A stretch of 64,000 bases of DNA from Micromussa lordhowensis (lineage: Eukaryota; Cnidaria; Anthozoa; Scleractinia; Lobophylliidae): assembly GCA_964020085.1 (NCBI GenBank), contig OZ026606.1, positions 11,305,797-11,369,796 of the forward strand. Reading direction: 5' to 3'. The stretch's first letter is position 1. Every line of letters starts with the position of its first letter. Of this stretch, positions 33,844-47,200 are shown piece by piece. The notes beneath the pieces are model-generated. The model saw only the letters and a program-made list of their open reading frames with translations. It had not been told where the DNA came from and made no database searches. The position numbers and the translations under genes were made by a program.

Positions 33844-33986
33844 TCGGAGTCCGAAGCAGAAGCGGAAGAACCAACCAATCACAAGGCCCGGAATCGAGCA
33901 TTGTGATTGGCTTATTCTTCCGCTTCTGCTTCCGACTCCGAGCGTTAGCCCTTCGTCGATTCGCTCCGACGAAGGGCTAACGCTCG
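33844..33986. repeat. Two adjacent hairpins (40-bp and perfect 20-bp stems)
   Basis: The first hairpin pairs 33844-33884 (CGGAGTCCGAAGCAGAAGCG ...) with 33901-33940. The second is a perfect 20-bp stem, CGAGCGTTAGCCCTTCGTCG (33939-33958) against 33967-33986, with an 8-base loop. Further GACTCCGTCG fragments follow to about 34230. Confidence 0.85.
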
Positions 33987-34066
33987 AAGCGTCAGCTTCC
34001 GAATCTCTTTACGCTGGCCAATTCACATTATCAACCCAGTTGATAAAACCAAATTATCTTGTAATA

Positions 34067-34071
<5 letters not shown>

Positions 34072-34103
<32 letters not shown>

Positions 34104-34116
34104 TGCCCCCTTTACT
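34072..34116. repeat. 44-bp dispersed repeat (also 39299-39344)
   Basis: CACCGACGCAGCACCACAGT followed by TTCTTTAGAAACTTGCCCC recurs at 39299-39344 with two or three changes. Contains the small palindrome TTTCTTTAGAAA. Confidence 0.6.
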
Positions 34117-34269
34117 AGTTTACACTAGATCGTAACCGACATTGTCATCAGCAGATGTGTTCTGCTTCCGACTCCGTCGGTTTGATTTTCACTAGATCGT
34201 ATCGCTCTACGCTTCTTATTACGACTCCGTCGTTAGAGAAGACCAGCCTTTAGCAGCTGCGTTCCGCGA

Positions 34270-35305
34270 GACAGTTATCGTGAGACTTTCAACAATCTAG
34301 TTGCTATGACAGTGCAAACTGCGAATTAATTTCAATAAAATCCTTCGAGTTGTTTCTAAAAGCTCAGGCGATGCATGATCGTTTTCAGCGAATAAAAAAT
34401 TAAGCTCAGGCTGGAGAGTGAAGTGAAAAAAAAAAAAATTTATTCTCTCAGGGTACATCATGAACGAGCCACGCGGGGGAAAAAAAACACTATTAAAATT
34501 ATGTTTAGGCGAACTCGATAGACAACGGGAAGCATTGTTTTAACACCTTTCTATATAGATATTTATTTAGTTTAAAAAGAAGTTACTTTAAGGAGTCTTA
34601 AAAAGTCAATAAGGGAAGATCCCTGTGGCGAAAGGCCATTCTCGGTTCCCGACAGGACGGAAATAAATAAAATAAATAAAATAAAAGCCATTGAAAAGCC
34701 CGAAGCACTGCTTTTTGTCGAGTGCAATTCAGGCTATTTTATATACTCGGTTCTAAGGACTTGAATCAGCTTGACATTTTATGAAAAGAGGAAAGATTTG
34801 GTTAACGAATTCTCCGTTCTTTGAATCTGATAAGGTAGAGCATTTGTTGGTTTTATGTTGGCTATGTAATCGTTCGTTTGGTTTTGACCATGTTTCCGGG
34901 TAAAGTGGTCCACACTTTGCCTCTAGCACTAGAATCAAAGACTGTGATCTGACATACAAAACAGAAAACACTGTCACAATCGAAAAAAGTGCTGCTCACT
35001 TTAGCTTCTTTCCACTGTGGTATTTTTTAATGCCTTCCATTTCGTTGCTCATTGTATCAACGTTTCTGTATGTCAACCAGAAGACAAAGAAGTGTTACAT
35101 ATTTCTTTCCAGTTTGAATCACGCGGCGACGTAAAATATCTTGCTGATTTAAATTAACGCGATCGTTCTAAAATCCTAACATTCCTAGCGAGGAAAAGAA
35201 CCTTTCATTTCTTCTAATAGAAAATGAGGTAAGTGTGATGAGGTTTGGTTGGAACCTGTATTAATTCCATTTCATTTTATGTACAAAGGTTTTCAAGACG
35301 AGAAA
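34270..35305. other. Intergenic, nothing recognised
   Basis: Upstream region of the MARVEL gene. Only short frames and homopolymer A-runs (34427-34438) are seen. Confidence 0.45.
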
Positions 35306-37158
35306 ATGTCTGGTTCAGAATATCTGAGATCCCCTGCTGCGGTTTCCAAAATAGCAGAATTTGTAAGTTACCGTCACTCTTCCTAGAACTCCTTACTTCT
35401 AAAGTTTAACATAGTTCAAAATCGCTTCGTGTGTAAGCGTTGTTTTTTTAGTGCCGGTGTATTGCCTTAAAATTGTTTTTCTATTACGAACTCCACACCG
35501 AGTGGGAAGTTTAATGATTCCAGTCAGATTCAGTAAGAAAGTATACTGGTTTTTAATTTCAATCGTTATACGCTGATATTCTTTTCAATTTACTACTTCA
35601 ATACGAATTCGAAAGCAGTCTGGCGTAGGAAAATTTTAAAATATTAAAGAAAAATCGGGAAAAACTGAGGGTAGATTGGCAAACCTGCCCCCCGGGGGGG
35701 GGACTCTTAGGATGATCACCCTCGAAAGGTCCACAGTAGAAGCTTTTGTCGGTGTCAGTTAATGAGTTGTTTTTCACGGGTGAAAAATCCAAGCCACACC
35801 TACAAACAGGATCTTGGTACCTCTTAATGGTTCTTTTCAAATTTCCGACGAGCACCCCCCGTCGCTTTTATATGGGAGTCCCCCCGGGTAAACAGGCTTT
35901 ACAGCTCACCTGAATTCTTGCTATTGTTATTCTTTTATTTCACAGATTTTGTTGCTGTCAGCGCTCGTAACAATCTCTTTATACAATAGCTACTTCCGTT
36001 CAACAGCCGATGTCGATGTGCCGAGACCAGACCACATGGAGCGACTCTCGTTCTTCTGGATTTCTACCATCACACTTTGGCTGCTCGTTTGTCTCGTGTT
36101 TGTGTTTTCCTTGTCAACTATCAGCGACAGAATCGGCAAAGTTAAGAATGTTCTAGTGAGTAATTTACTTTTTTACATTACCAGGTTTTGCAGGAGCCGA
36201 TTCAGCAAGGTTTCCGCGGGGTTTTGCGCTGACTAATTCCATGGGGATACGCGTTTGATTCTGCTTATAATTTATAATCACAGACTGACTTCGGTGTAAT
36301 GAACAGCTGAAAGTTATTTCTTGAATGATATATAGATTACGTATGTATTAATTGTGCCAGTGCCTTCCCTACTCTCTACTCTATGTGAGCAGATTTAAGT
36401 TTAGCTGTAGTACCGAAGATTGGCAACAAGATTTTTCAAGTCGCAACATTTCTGCCGTTAAAATCCCGAAACCACGCGATTTTAAGGGATAGTGGCCCCG
36501 ATGCACCTTTTAGTCAGACTATACTACTCCCTAATAACTTTTTCTGAATGTTGTTTCCCTAGATATTGATTATCAGCACATTTAGTGCCATTCTACTGCT
36601 TGTGTCAAGCTCTTTATTGTTAAACGAAGTCACTCATCTTGCTACTTACCCCACCCCACTTGGAGAGGTTGACCTGTGCATGGCATTGAGGCATGCTGGA
36701 AAGCAAACATGTGGCCACTTGCAAATTGCAGCAGTAAGTTTCGAATTTTTCTTTTCTTTTTCATGAGAGGAGTATTGATTTAACGAGCAACGCGCAACCG
36801 TTATTGTAGCAAAGCTTCTGAGTGAGGCACTAAATTGATAAGTACAGTGGAATTCTCGAACCCTCAATTTTCGAACCTCCCGATAACTCGAACCAAATGT
36901 CGTTCCCTCTCCTCAGTCAAACACTGTAATTTGACCCCCGATTTCTCGAACTCTCCGATTTCTCGAACCAATTTGCGTTTCCCCTGGAGGTCGAGAAATC
37001 GGAATTCCACAGTAGAGCAATTTTAATCTGAAATCAGCTAAATTACTAAGGCAACAATGAAGACCATTTTCGCTTTTTTGTTTCAGATCTGTGGATTTTC
37101 AGCGATGCTGCTATTTATTGGGGATTCTCTCGTGTACTACTTTAAACTTACTCTGTAA
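35306..37158 (+). CDS. MARVEL-domain (MAL/CMTM-like) four-helix membrane protein
   Basis: Exons 35306-35362, 35946-36155, 36563-36733 and 37087-37158, all phase 0 with GT/AG borders, give 169 aa. The start MSGSEYLRSPAAVSKIAEF resembles the lead-in of MARVEL proteins, where a short cytosolic segment runs directly into helix 1. Hydrophobic helices: ILLLSALVTISLY, WISTITLWLLVCLVFVF, ILIISTFSAILLLVSSSLLL and GFSAMLLFIGDSLVYYF. The loop before helix 4 has two cysteines (DLCMALRHAGKQTC). Family members act in membrane apposition, raft traffic and vesicle formation. Length fits MAL (~150) and plasmolipin (~180). Exact orthology is unresolved, and another tetraspan family remains possible. Confidence 0.7.
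35685..35905. mobile_element. MITE in MARVEL gene intron 1
   Basis: CCTGCCCCCCGGGGGGGGGA at the left and GAGTCCCCCCGGGTAAACAG at the right are imperfect inverted ends about 220 bp apart. No coding sequence. Confidence 0.6.
36845..37012. mobile_element. Pogo/Tigger-like MITE (TA duplication)
   Basis: The ends CAGTGGAATTC and GAATTCCACAG are inverted repeats and TA borders each. The interior has repeated TCTCGAAC motifs typical of pogo/Tigger-type elements. 168 bp, in the last intron of the MARVEL gene. Confidence 0.65.
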
Positions 37159-37401
37159 AGAAATACTAGAATCAGAAGTCTACTTTGGGCTTCTGCTAAT
37201 ATGTATTAATATTCAATCTTCGTTCACTGTCTAAAATCCGCACGCGTCATTGGTTAAAATTGATCACGTGACTTCTCGTTACCTGGCGACATCAAAGTGA
37301 CAGAGTGCGTTATTACAATAACGCATAAAAACTGTGCAGTATTTGAGCGGGAAGCCATTGTAAGTCTATCGCCAGCAGTGAACTCAAATTGAATATTAAA
37401 A

Positions 37402-37585
37402 GGGTTAGAGACTGTTAGATCGTGTTTTGTTTTCAAATACACGCACTTGCTTACTGTACAATGAACTCGAAATTTTTAATACTGCACTCAGCTTCGCTTC
37501 GTGCAGTATTGAAAATTTCTCGTTCATTGTACAGTAAGCGCGTGCGTGTATTTGAAAACAAAACACTCACAACAGTCTCTAACCC
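37402..37585. mobile_element. Foldback element with ~85-bp arms
   Basis: GGGTTAGAGACTGTT at 37402 and its complement ending at 37585. Long matching blocks include TTTTGTTTTCAAATACACGC and CTTACTGTACAATGAAC. The tip holds CTTCGCTTCG. Confidence 0.85.
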
Positions 37586-38258
37586 GTAATTAGCCACTGA
37601 CTGGGTGGGGCTCCATTGGCTCTATCACCACTGCGATTACTAGCCACTTTCATGAAAGGAACCCGTGCTCCTCCCCGGATATTACGCCCTCGGTCAATCG
37701 TTCTCGGGTCCCGCCGTAGTCCGAGGCGAAAAGTGTCGACGAAATCAATTGACCGTGAAGGTCTGGGAAAAAGCCGTCAATCAATCAGTCAGAAAGTCAG
37801 CCCAGTCAGTCGGTCCTCGGTCGGTCAGCAATCAGTTCGCAAATGAATAATGCCGCAGAACATTTCTGAATAAAAAAAAGGGTAACACGTGTTTCTAGTG
37901 TTTTATTTGATTTCCGGAATCTTTGGCATATTAATGAAAGCACCCGTGAGAACCCGTGGGACCCGAACAACCCAACCAATCCTAACACCAACCCTTGTTC
38001 CCAGTCTCTTAGCTTACATCGCTCTTTCGTCGGTTTTGTGCGCAGGCGTTGTCCGACTTGTACGTGAGTTTGACCGTGAGTTTGAACAGTAACCATGTAC
38101 TGTAATATACGTTTAGATAGTCGATATTCTAGTTGCCGGAACTCCAGCATTTTGTAACAGATGCAAAAAATAACGCCTGTTCTGCAGGCTACCATGAGTA
38201 CATCTGTGAAGGCGAGCCAGCATGTCTACTAGCTTCACGCTCTGAATGAGCTTGAAAT
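37586..38258. other. Upstream region of the NLR gene
   Basis: Contains a CAGTC/GGTC-rich stretch at 37780-37835. No clear core promoter or gene was recognised. Confidence 0.4.
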
Positions 38259-41200
38259 ATGATGGATCCATTTCGTGCGAGGCTGCTGTCCGTTTCAAAT
38301 GGAATAACTGATCGGGAACTTGGCCAGTTAAAGTTTGTCTGCAAGCAGCATATTCCTGTTGGCGTTCTGGAGAAGATTGTTCGTCCGTTGGACTTGTTCG
38401 ATGAGCTTGAAAACCGGAACTTGCTAGGCCATGATAATACTGTATTTTTGGCAGAACTTTTGACCGAGATTAATCGTTTGGAGTTGAAAGAGGAATTGTT
38501 TGGTGTTCGAGGTAAGCAAGGTCTATTAATTGTAATACTTCGTCAGTAGCATTGTCGTCAAGTTAATCATAAGAAAAAATTAGATGCACGCAATTTGTAG
38601 CTAGGTAAAACATCACAGATCACAGTATGCTGTTGTTGACCCTATATTTGTCAAATAAATTATTGAAGATCATATATCATGATTGAGTGATACCAGATTC
38701 AGCCGGTATAGTATTTCACTTTGCTAGCCTGGGACATATACATGTAAGATCAGCTATTATGATCAAATAATGATGGGGCTGACATTGATTTTTCAGTCCC
38801 CTGTTACCTACATGTAGATGGGTGACTTGTATCAAACACAGGGAAGTTCACCAGTAACTTCAAGGGTCCATCAAGCATATTCAGTGGTAACAGGTTTTTT
38901 GGGTTATTGTCCAAAATATGACAGCCCTGTTATGTCCTAAGTGTCAGTGTTACATGGTGCTGTTACCTATAAGACAGATAATGTACTGAAAAGCATGATT
39001 ATCTATAAGGCTAATAATATATCACTGCAAAAATTTCAGCATGCTGACTGGCCGAGAGCACATTAATAAATCCCAAACAGTGTAAAAAGTTAAAATTGAT
39101 TAAATTGAAAAAAATGTTTAATAGCATTATATGCATTTTATTAGCAAGTAATCAAATGATATTTCTTGAGCAGATTGGATTATTATAAATAATCACCTAC
39201 AAATGTTTCAAAGACTATAACTAATTTGATAATTTGGTTTTATCAACTGAATTGATAATGTATATTGGTCACCATATAGAGATTTGAAAGCGTTTCCCCA
39301 CCGACACAGCACCACAGTTTCTTTTGAAACTTAGCCCCTTTATAAATAATTTGCTCTTACCCTATAGTTATGGGCTCATGCAAAGTTTTGAAACTTTTTT
39401 AATGCTTAGTTATTTTAAATTGCACTTGATTACCTGTACAAATTTCAGTACATGCTGGAATTGTCTCCCAGGTGTTTGGGGGCGGGGGGGGGGGGCTGGG
39501 GGGCTGGGATGGGGCTGATATCTCAGCTCACATTCCACAACAAGTTCTATAGAACTGAACATGAGGATTACATGGAGAAGAATTCAGTCTAAGCTAAAAT
39601 TCATTCCAAGGCTGACAATTCCACATTCAGTTTTCAGGGCTGTGCTCTAGAAGTTTCCGGTTGCCGCAGGCAACTAACTTAACTAAGGTTAGGTGCTGGC
39701 CAGGCACCCAGGATTTCGTGGCTAGGAATCCTTGGGCTCCTCATAATGTTTTGTAGACTGCAGCCTGGGTTTTGGAAACTGGGAGCCTAGAGTTCTCAGC
39801 CGTGGCAAATCGGCTGAAGAAGTTCAACACTGTAATCAAAATGGATTTTCAGCCTGGGCTGAAATGGCTGACGATAATCAAAGAATTGCAACAGTATACA
39901 TGTATATGAAGAATTGACTGCTTTACCAGTGTTACAAGCATTTGGCTAATAATGTAACAATGATCAACAGTTTCTCATTGTATTTATTGATGTAATGAAA
40001 GACCTACAGTAAGACAGTTTGAGAAAATTAGTAACTTGAAAAGCCTGTACAAACATACTTACAACTTGTATTTGCACAGCATTTTTGGGTCTTCAAAAGT
40101 TCCACTCCTATTTCAGAAATGGTAACTGTAATATGTAACAAAGAAGTTATAGAATCTTTAACTTGATAAAGAAATGGAAAATGTAAGGGTGGTTTATTTC
40201 TTACATAGTGCAGTTTTAGCATAATGGGTGGTTCCAGAAAATCTCCATACCCTACCATGGTAAGAATTAGAATTAGGTGTGTTTAGATGAGCGTATGTAA
40301 ACACGGTTGTGATGTTTTAGATTTGCTCCTATTTTTAAGAATTATTCTATAAAAGTGTTTATGTAGCCTCGTCTAAACACCCGGAGGGTTGGGAGAATTC
40401 TTGAAAGTTATGCAAACCCTTGACTACGTCTCGGGTTTGCATAACTGTCTTGAATTCTCCCAACCCTCCTCGTGTTTAGATGAGGCTATGTAAATGTTGT
40501 AGTTCAGTTTTACCCTTTGTACAATTTGTTTCTGAACCAGTACAAAATATTTTGAACTAGTTTGAATTTTTTCAAACCAGTTTATTTATCAACTATCCAA
40601 AAGGGGAAAATATCTCTTTACTTACCTCTATCCTATTCTCATATTCTCAATGCGTCCCTCCTGATTTATTCTATCCCCCAGCTACCCTACCCCTTCCCCC
40701 CAATCCCCATTAAGTATGAATACTAATTAACAGCAGGTTTTACTTTTTTCCTATTTATCTCATACTCACCAGGATTTGAACCGCAAACCTTTAGGTCTGC
40801 TTCCCACTGGCATTACTACTTGACCACAAAAGCACTGGATGCAAAGGCTCTCATATTTCTTTTAATTATCAGTTTATCACCCCAGTCTCCTCTCATAAAA
40901 ATTTAATTCATTCATAGATTAATATAAATTTTAATTTATTCAAACCTTATTATTCTGATTCTAACCCTAACCCTAATCTAATTACTAAGAAGCTACCAGT
41001 TCCAAATAAGTGGTTAGTTCTAATCAGTAACCTGGGAGCTCAACCCAAACTACTAAGTAACATGCACAGCTGACCCAGCCTAACATCAAAGCTAACCATT
41101 CTAAATAAGTGCTTAGGCCTAATCACTAACCTGAGCCCAAGTTACCAAGGCACATGCTCACATCTTGCTCAAAATTAAAAATTAAACTGGTTTGAAAAAA

Positions 41201-44200
41201 ATGAACCAGTTTAAAAAATTTTGTACTGCTTCAGAAACAAATTGTACCAAAGGTAAACTGAACTACAACATAAACACAGAAAAAGTGCTCTTTTGCATAA
41301 TTATTAAATGTTGACAAACTTGAGTTGCTTTTTCTGGACTGAAAATTGTGAGCAGAATTTTCTTGGTGGGGGGAAAAAGCACATTCAAGTTTCCCATTCA
41401 TTATATTAAGTATTATGCAGTCAAACAGGAATTCCAAAGGGTCTGGAAAAAAAATTGGAAATTCTGGAGGGGAGGAAGGGTAAACGAGTTTGGAATTCAG
41501 AGGGCATGGAAGGTAAAACGTTTTGGAATTTCCAAAGGCGGGGTTGGGGGGGGGGGGTTAAAATGTTCATGCTGCCCGTGGTAGGGTATGGATATTTTCT
41601 GGAATCACTCAATGAAGTACATAATAAATATTTAATTCCAAGTAATAACTAATAAATAACTAATAAGAATTCTTGTTTATTATTTTAGTGCGGAGCAAAT
41701 CAACTGATGCAGTTCTCAGCCATATGCAAGATTCACTTCGTGATCATTATCAAAATGTCATTGGTTGGATTCAGCCAATCACATGGAATGATTCATTTCA
41801 GATTCACATAGAACATATTTTTACAAATTTGGAAATTGTCTCACTGGTTTCCCAAGGTACAAGATGCATCCAAAAGCCACTGGAATCCTACCACGATATA
41901 TTTTCCAGCCGTCCAGGTTGTGCCAAGCCAAGAAGAATCCTCATTGAGGGTGAAGCGGGTGTAGGAAAGAGCACATTCCTGTGTAAAATTGCCTACGACT
42001 GGTCAACCAACAATAGCAAGCTGCTAAAGTACTCAATTGTGATTCTTATTGAGCTGAAGCAAATGAAGGGAGGTTTTAAAGATGCTATCTTGCAGCAGCT
42101 ATTTCCCACTGATTTTCCGATACCACTGACGCAACTTCTCAGTCACCTTGCAAGTAATCAAGAGAATGTGCTTTTCCTCCTTGACGGTTTTGATGAAGCA
42201 AACGTTTCTTGCCTGATGCACCTGCAAGATATCCTGAGTGGAAGGATTTTTCGAAATTCGTGCGTGGTTCTCACCTCAAGGCCAGGCAAAACTGCCCACA
42301 TACAGAGAATGATGGACACACGACTGGTAATTACAGGTTTCACCACGGAAAACATCAGAAGTTATGTGTTCAAGTACTTCCAAGATGATGCTGTCACTGC
42401 CGAGGTCCTGTTATCGGAAATGGAAACAAACCCTGTTATCGAGGATATTGCAAAGGTCCCCTTAACAGCCATGCTGATCTGTGCCCTGTGGGAGGATGCA
42501 CCAGATGCAACGTTTGAAGCACTATCCACACTAACAACTCTTTTCAATGAACTTATTTTACTTATGGTGAAGCGCCACTTTGCTAAGAATTCTGAAGAAG
42601 GTGATTCTGCAGGGGAGGAGTTTGCTAGCTTGGAAGATATCCCTAAGGATCTTTATAATGATCTGCTCATTCTTGGAGAGATTGCGATGAATGGTTTACT
42701 TGAAGATAACCTTCTGTTTGATGTCCAAGCATTGGAAAAGAAGTTTTCCAGCAAAGTTCTATTTGAGCTTGGATTGCTCTCTCAGGAGAAAAGCAGTTCC
42801 CGGTTGAAACCAGTGCGAAAGTGCTGCTTCGTCCATAAGTCTTTTCAGGAGTATGTGGCAGCATTGTGGCTCAGTAATGAGATAAATTCTGCTAGGAATG
42901 CTCCGGCAAAATTGAAAGATGTCTCCGCACTAACCTTGAAGTGTGTGAAGAAAGCCTCTGACACTATGCTGCTCAATTTTGTGTCTGGTCTTGTTGGAGA
43001 CAATTTTGAGTTTGTGTTTGTACCTTTGTTGGAAAGTCTCAAGGAAAGTGTCATTACTTCGGACATCAGTGAAGCAAATGACTTCCTTGAAATGTTTGTT
43101 CTTGCTTTGTTTGAATCCCATCAGGGTCACCTTGCAGGTAAATTAGGGGCAACTCTTCTTGATGGGATCTTGAAGTTGTCTGGTCGAGACATAAGTCCAT
43201 ATGGTGTCCGGGCCATGACATACTTCATGCAAAACAATCCTGACCTCAAGTCGTTTGTTCTGGAACACAGTCAGTTAGAGAGGCAGACTGCAGCTTTCTT
43301 TGCAAACTCTCTTTCTCAAATGCCTTCCCTACGAGAACTTTGCCTCAATCAGAACATTGTAGGTGATGGGGCTGTAGAAGCATTCAGCAGGAATTTGTCC
43401 AGCAATCTTCCTTTGGAGAAGTTTGTGTTCAGTGGAAATGCCTCGAGGAGAGATATTGGTGATGACTTTGCATCAGTTATGAAGTCCTGCCCAAATCTTC
43501 GCCATTTGGATTTGAGCTACAGCGGTCTTGGAGATGAAGACATGAAGGCTGTGATAGATGCTCTGAAATTTGTTCCACACTTGAGGTTATTAGATCTAAG
43601 TGGCTGCAAATTAGCTCAGAACAGTATGACATACTTGTCTGAGAAATTGTCCTGTACACATGAGCTGGTCAGCTTGAGTCTTGAAAACAACAACGACATT
43701 GGAGCTGAAGGTGTCAAAGCACTGGCTGAGGGGTTCCACAAGGTTCCACGGCTGGAACGTCTATCACTCCATGACGTAAATCGGAATACAGACAGCGCCA
43801 GAGAAACCTCTAGAGTCATTTACACCAGCCTTGGCCAAGCCTTTGCTCACTGTCCAAGACTAACAAGGTTAGATCTATCTGCAAACCTGTTACATCAAGG
43901 GGCATTCATTGCAGATTGCATCAAGAATGCCCCAAAGCTCACTTCTCTGAACTTATCTGGAAATGCCTTTCAAGATGACGGTGCAGAAAGTCTGGCAAAA
44001 GTTCTTCCTTGTTTGCAAATGCTCTCGGAGCTTTTTCTTGACAGAAATCACATCACATGCCATGGATTGGCATGTCTTTGCGAAAGTTTAAAACTGACAC
44101 CAAATGTACGAAAACTGTCTCTAAAGTCAAATTTGATTTCTGATGTTGGAATTGTAGCTCTAGCAAGTGTTTTGCCCAGCCTTTGCCAGTTGTGTGATCT

Positions 44201-47200
44201 GTACCTTGGATACAATAGCATCACTGAAGCAGGCGTAAATGCTCTATGTCTCTCATTCAAGTCTCTTGGTAACCTTCAATGCCTTGATCTTAAAGGCAAC
44301 CTGATCAATGAGGAAGGCATGGCTGCCTTAACTACCCCATTAGCTTCATTGCCTAAACTGAGACAGTTGTACCTTTGGAGTCCTGTGACAGAATCTCCCC
44401 AAGGACAAGCAGCAGAAAGTGCCAAGCCTGTGGAGTTTTTCAGCCCAACAAGAATTTATTCACCAGGTACAAGTACTGGTAAAAATGGAATGGGTGATTG
44501 CAGGTTACAAATAAATATAGTAAATAGGAGTGATTTTCTTTATTTCTCACATGATCTGAAATTCTTGTCATGTTTTTTGACAGTCCAATGCACATATATG
44601 TACTACTGTAACTAACATGACTTTAAGTTCTTTATCTGTTACATAACAATGTACACCCATTTATGTAGGTTCTCATTGGTTGAAAGCATTCTTAACTTTT
44701 TACATTGTAAGCTGATGACTGATTGAATGGAACATCATTTCTTCCTAATACTTATTTGTTGTATTTATTTATTGATTAATTATCAGCCTATACAGAATCA
44801 GAAGCACGTCGGCTTTCACATGGTTTTGCCGAAGAAAAACGCCACAGCAAATGTTATGTCGCCCTAAAAGAAGAAACTTTTAAGCTGCTTATGACAACCG
44901 TCCATTCTCATGCTTCACTGGAAGGGATTTAGTAAGTGCACTTCATTTTTCATCTCCAGGCCCCTCCCTTTTGATTATAGAGTTGCATATTCACTATGAT
45001 GGGACGAGTGATTGGAAGTCTGGATCTCAGGAACTTTCCTTTTTCTAATAAACGATTCAGAACAAGACATGTATTAATTATATAGGTCTATATAGACAGA
45101 GGCAATGCACTGGGATGTTTTATGTATTATTTTCCCAGGGACTCTCACATTAATTTTATGTAGGAGCCGTGCATGTTTTGTGCGGGCAATCTGACTCATG
45201 TTTTGCCAGGAACTCTTGATTATTCTTAGATGTCTTCCAAAGAAGTTCTGTTTGTTTATTCTGGGGGTATCATGTTTTCCTGGGGGGTTTAAATATCCAT
45301 GTTCAAAGTCTTTGCACTGTTTCCCCCATCTCCACTCCCCTCGGTCATATGCAAAATACTCCTGATTTTAAAAATTCCAAAAACCATTGTTAGATTTGCT
45401 CCATATATTACGAAGATTAAATCTGGCCCAAAAGTGTTAGCCTAGGGGATTATGTCCTAGGCGACCTTCTAGGACTTAAAGTCAAGTCCTGTTTATTTGG
45501 TTAAGAAATTCTCTCAGGTTTTTCCCTTTTGCTTTGAGTGTCATCTGTTTATCCCAGACACCCTCTCAAGTGAAAGAAAGTCTTTGATCATATAAAAAGA
45601 TCAAATGATTGTACTAAAATGAATAAAGATGGGCTTGGCTTTTTGAAATTTTGAATGAAGTGAGTCTTAGCCACTTACATTGTAACAACTTGGTGATTTC
45701 TAGGACAAAGATGATTGTTCTTAGTGAAAAATGCACTATTGGGATGGTGAGGGGGGGGGCTTTCATCTGTAATGATATTCACCAGGTTCCCATCAATATC
45801 ATTTGCATTACGTGCAGGTCACAAAAAAGAATCAAATCCAAACCATTTACGTTAGGCCAAAATTTTTCAGTTTGTAAATGCCCTAACCCTAAGTCTCAAT
45901 CAAGTAGCGCTGTTCACAGAGTAATACTGTCTTGCTGGAATGTTTCTTGGAATCGATAAGTCTGAGCTTCTCAAAACCAAAGAAACTGCCGATGGCTAGT
46001 TATGATGAGAACACTGCCGAGTGTTGAAATTTGATTTTGAAGCAAGATATTTGTATTTGTTAGTCTCAAATGGACCCTTCACACTTGTTTTTTCACGCAT
46101 GAGTGGTTCCAATTAAAACTGACAAATCAGCGACTCTTGTCCACATGGTCAGAATAAACAATCTAGCTGCACGTCCAGAAACTTAAACTATATATAAATG
46201 TTTGGAAGTCTCTTTTTCTAGTGTCTTCAGTGGCATTTTAATATCTTGCATGAATGGCAATTCTCAATAATTGGTCCACAATGCGTACATGTGTGGCTTA
46301 GGAAATTGAGCTGTTTTGATGGGAAGCATACAAATTATTATTGTCTCTTAATGAGTTTCTATTAGTAATTACTTCTAATATGTGATTACAGTTGGATAGT
46401 TTTCCATATTGTTCCTGTCAATCAATAAAACAAGATAACTACAATGTAGCATACAATAGACCATTTCTGAATTCCTGCACCTTTTAGTTTAGTCAAGTAA
46501 AGAGAGTAGCCTCCCAGCTTCATGCAATACAATATTAAGGGTACTATGTCTTGCTGTGTATGCAAGTAAAATAACAATATTCTTTCTTGGAAACACAAAT
46601 CACAGTATTTTGTTCCTATTTACCTTGGTAATTGTTTGTGCTAATCTCACTTAAGCAATGCAGTAATATTTAAAAGGATTGCAGATTTTTGCAGTGATTA
46701 CAAAACATACTTATGTTGACAAGTATCAAGCATTCATAGTTTGAGTTTTGATGTCAATTTGTTTAAATCTCTCATTTCTAGACACAAAAACAAACTCTAC
46801 ATCACCAGCCATGATGCATGTTTGACTAGCTTATGTTCGACATGATTGGACAATATATCTCTCTCTTGAATAAAGTAGATCTCTACAATATCTTGGACTT
46901 AATTTGTTCATCGGCCATCCATCACTAAAATATTTCGGAGTAGCTTGTATTTACTCGATCGTAAATGTAGGTTGACTTTCATACCATCTGTGAAAAAAAT
47001 ATTCACTCTTATCAAACTGCATGGAACACAAAAGAAATTCAGTGCGAACGACAACAAAATTAAAAGATAAGGCAAGTATTTGAAAATAAAAATTAAATGA
47101 CAGGTATCAACACAGCCATAATTTCAATGTGTATATAAAAAATATAACAATTTTTACAATGAGGCCAAAACATAACAAAAACTTAAGTCTACCTTGGACT

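Larger units (their letters stand above)
40226..41610. repeat. Inverted pair flanking nested elements before NLR exon 2
   Basis: GGTTCCAGAAAATCTCCATA with CCCTACCATGG (40229-40259) and its inverse, GTGGTAGGGTATGGATATTT (about 41578-41605), face each other across 1.3 kb. Between them lie the foldback 40358-40496 and the TIR element 40493-41272. A related GGTATGGATATTT block is at about 50687. Confidence 0.6.

Noticed and set aside
40963..40978. Telomere-like CTAACCCTAACCCTAA
   Set aside because: Barely two units, inside a transposable element; no array.
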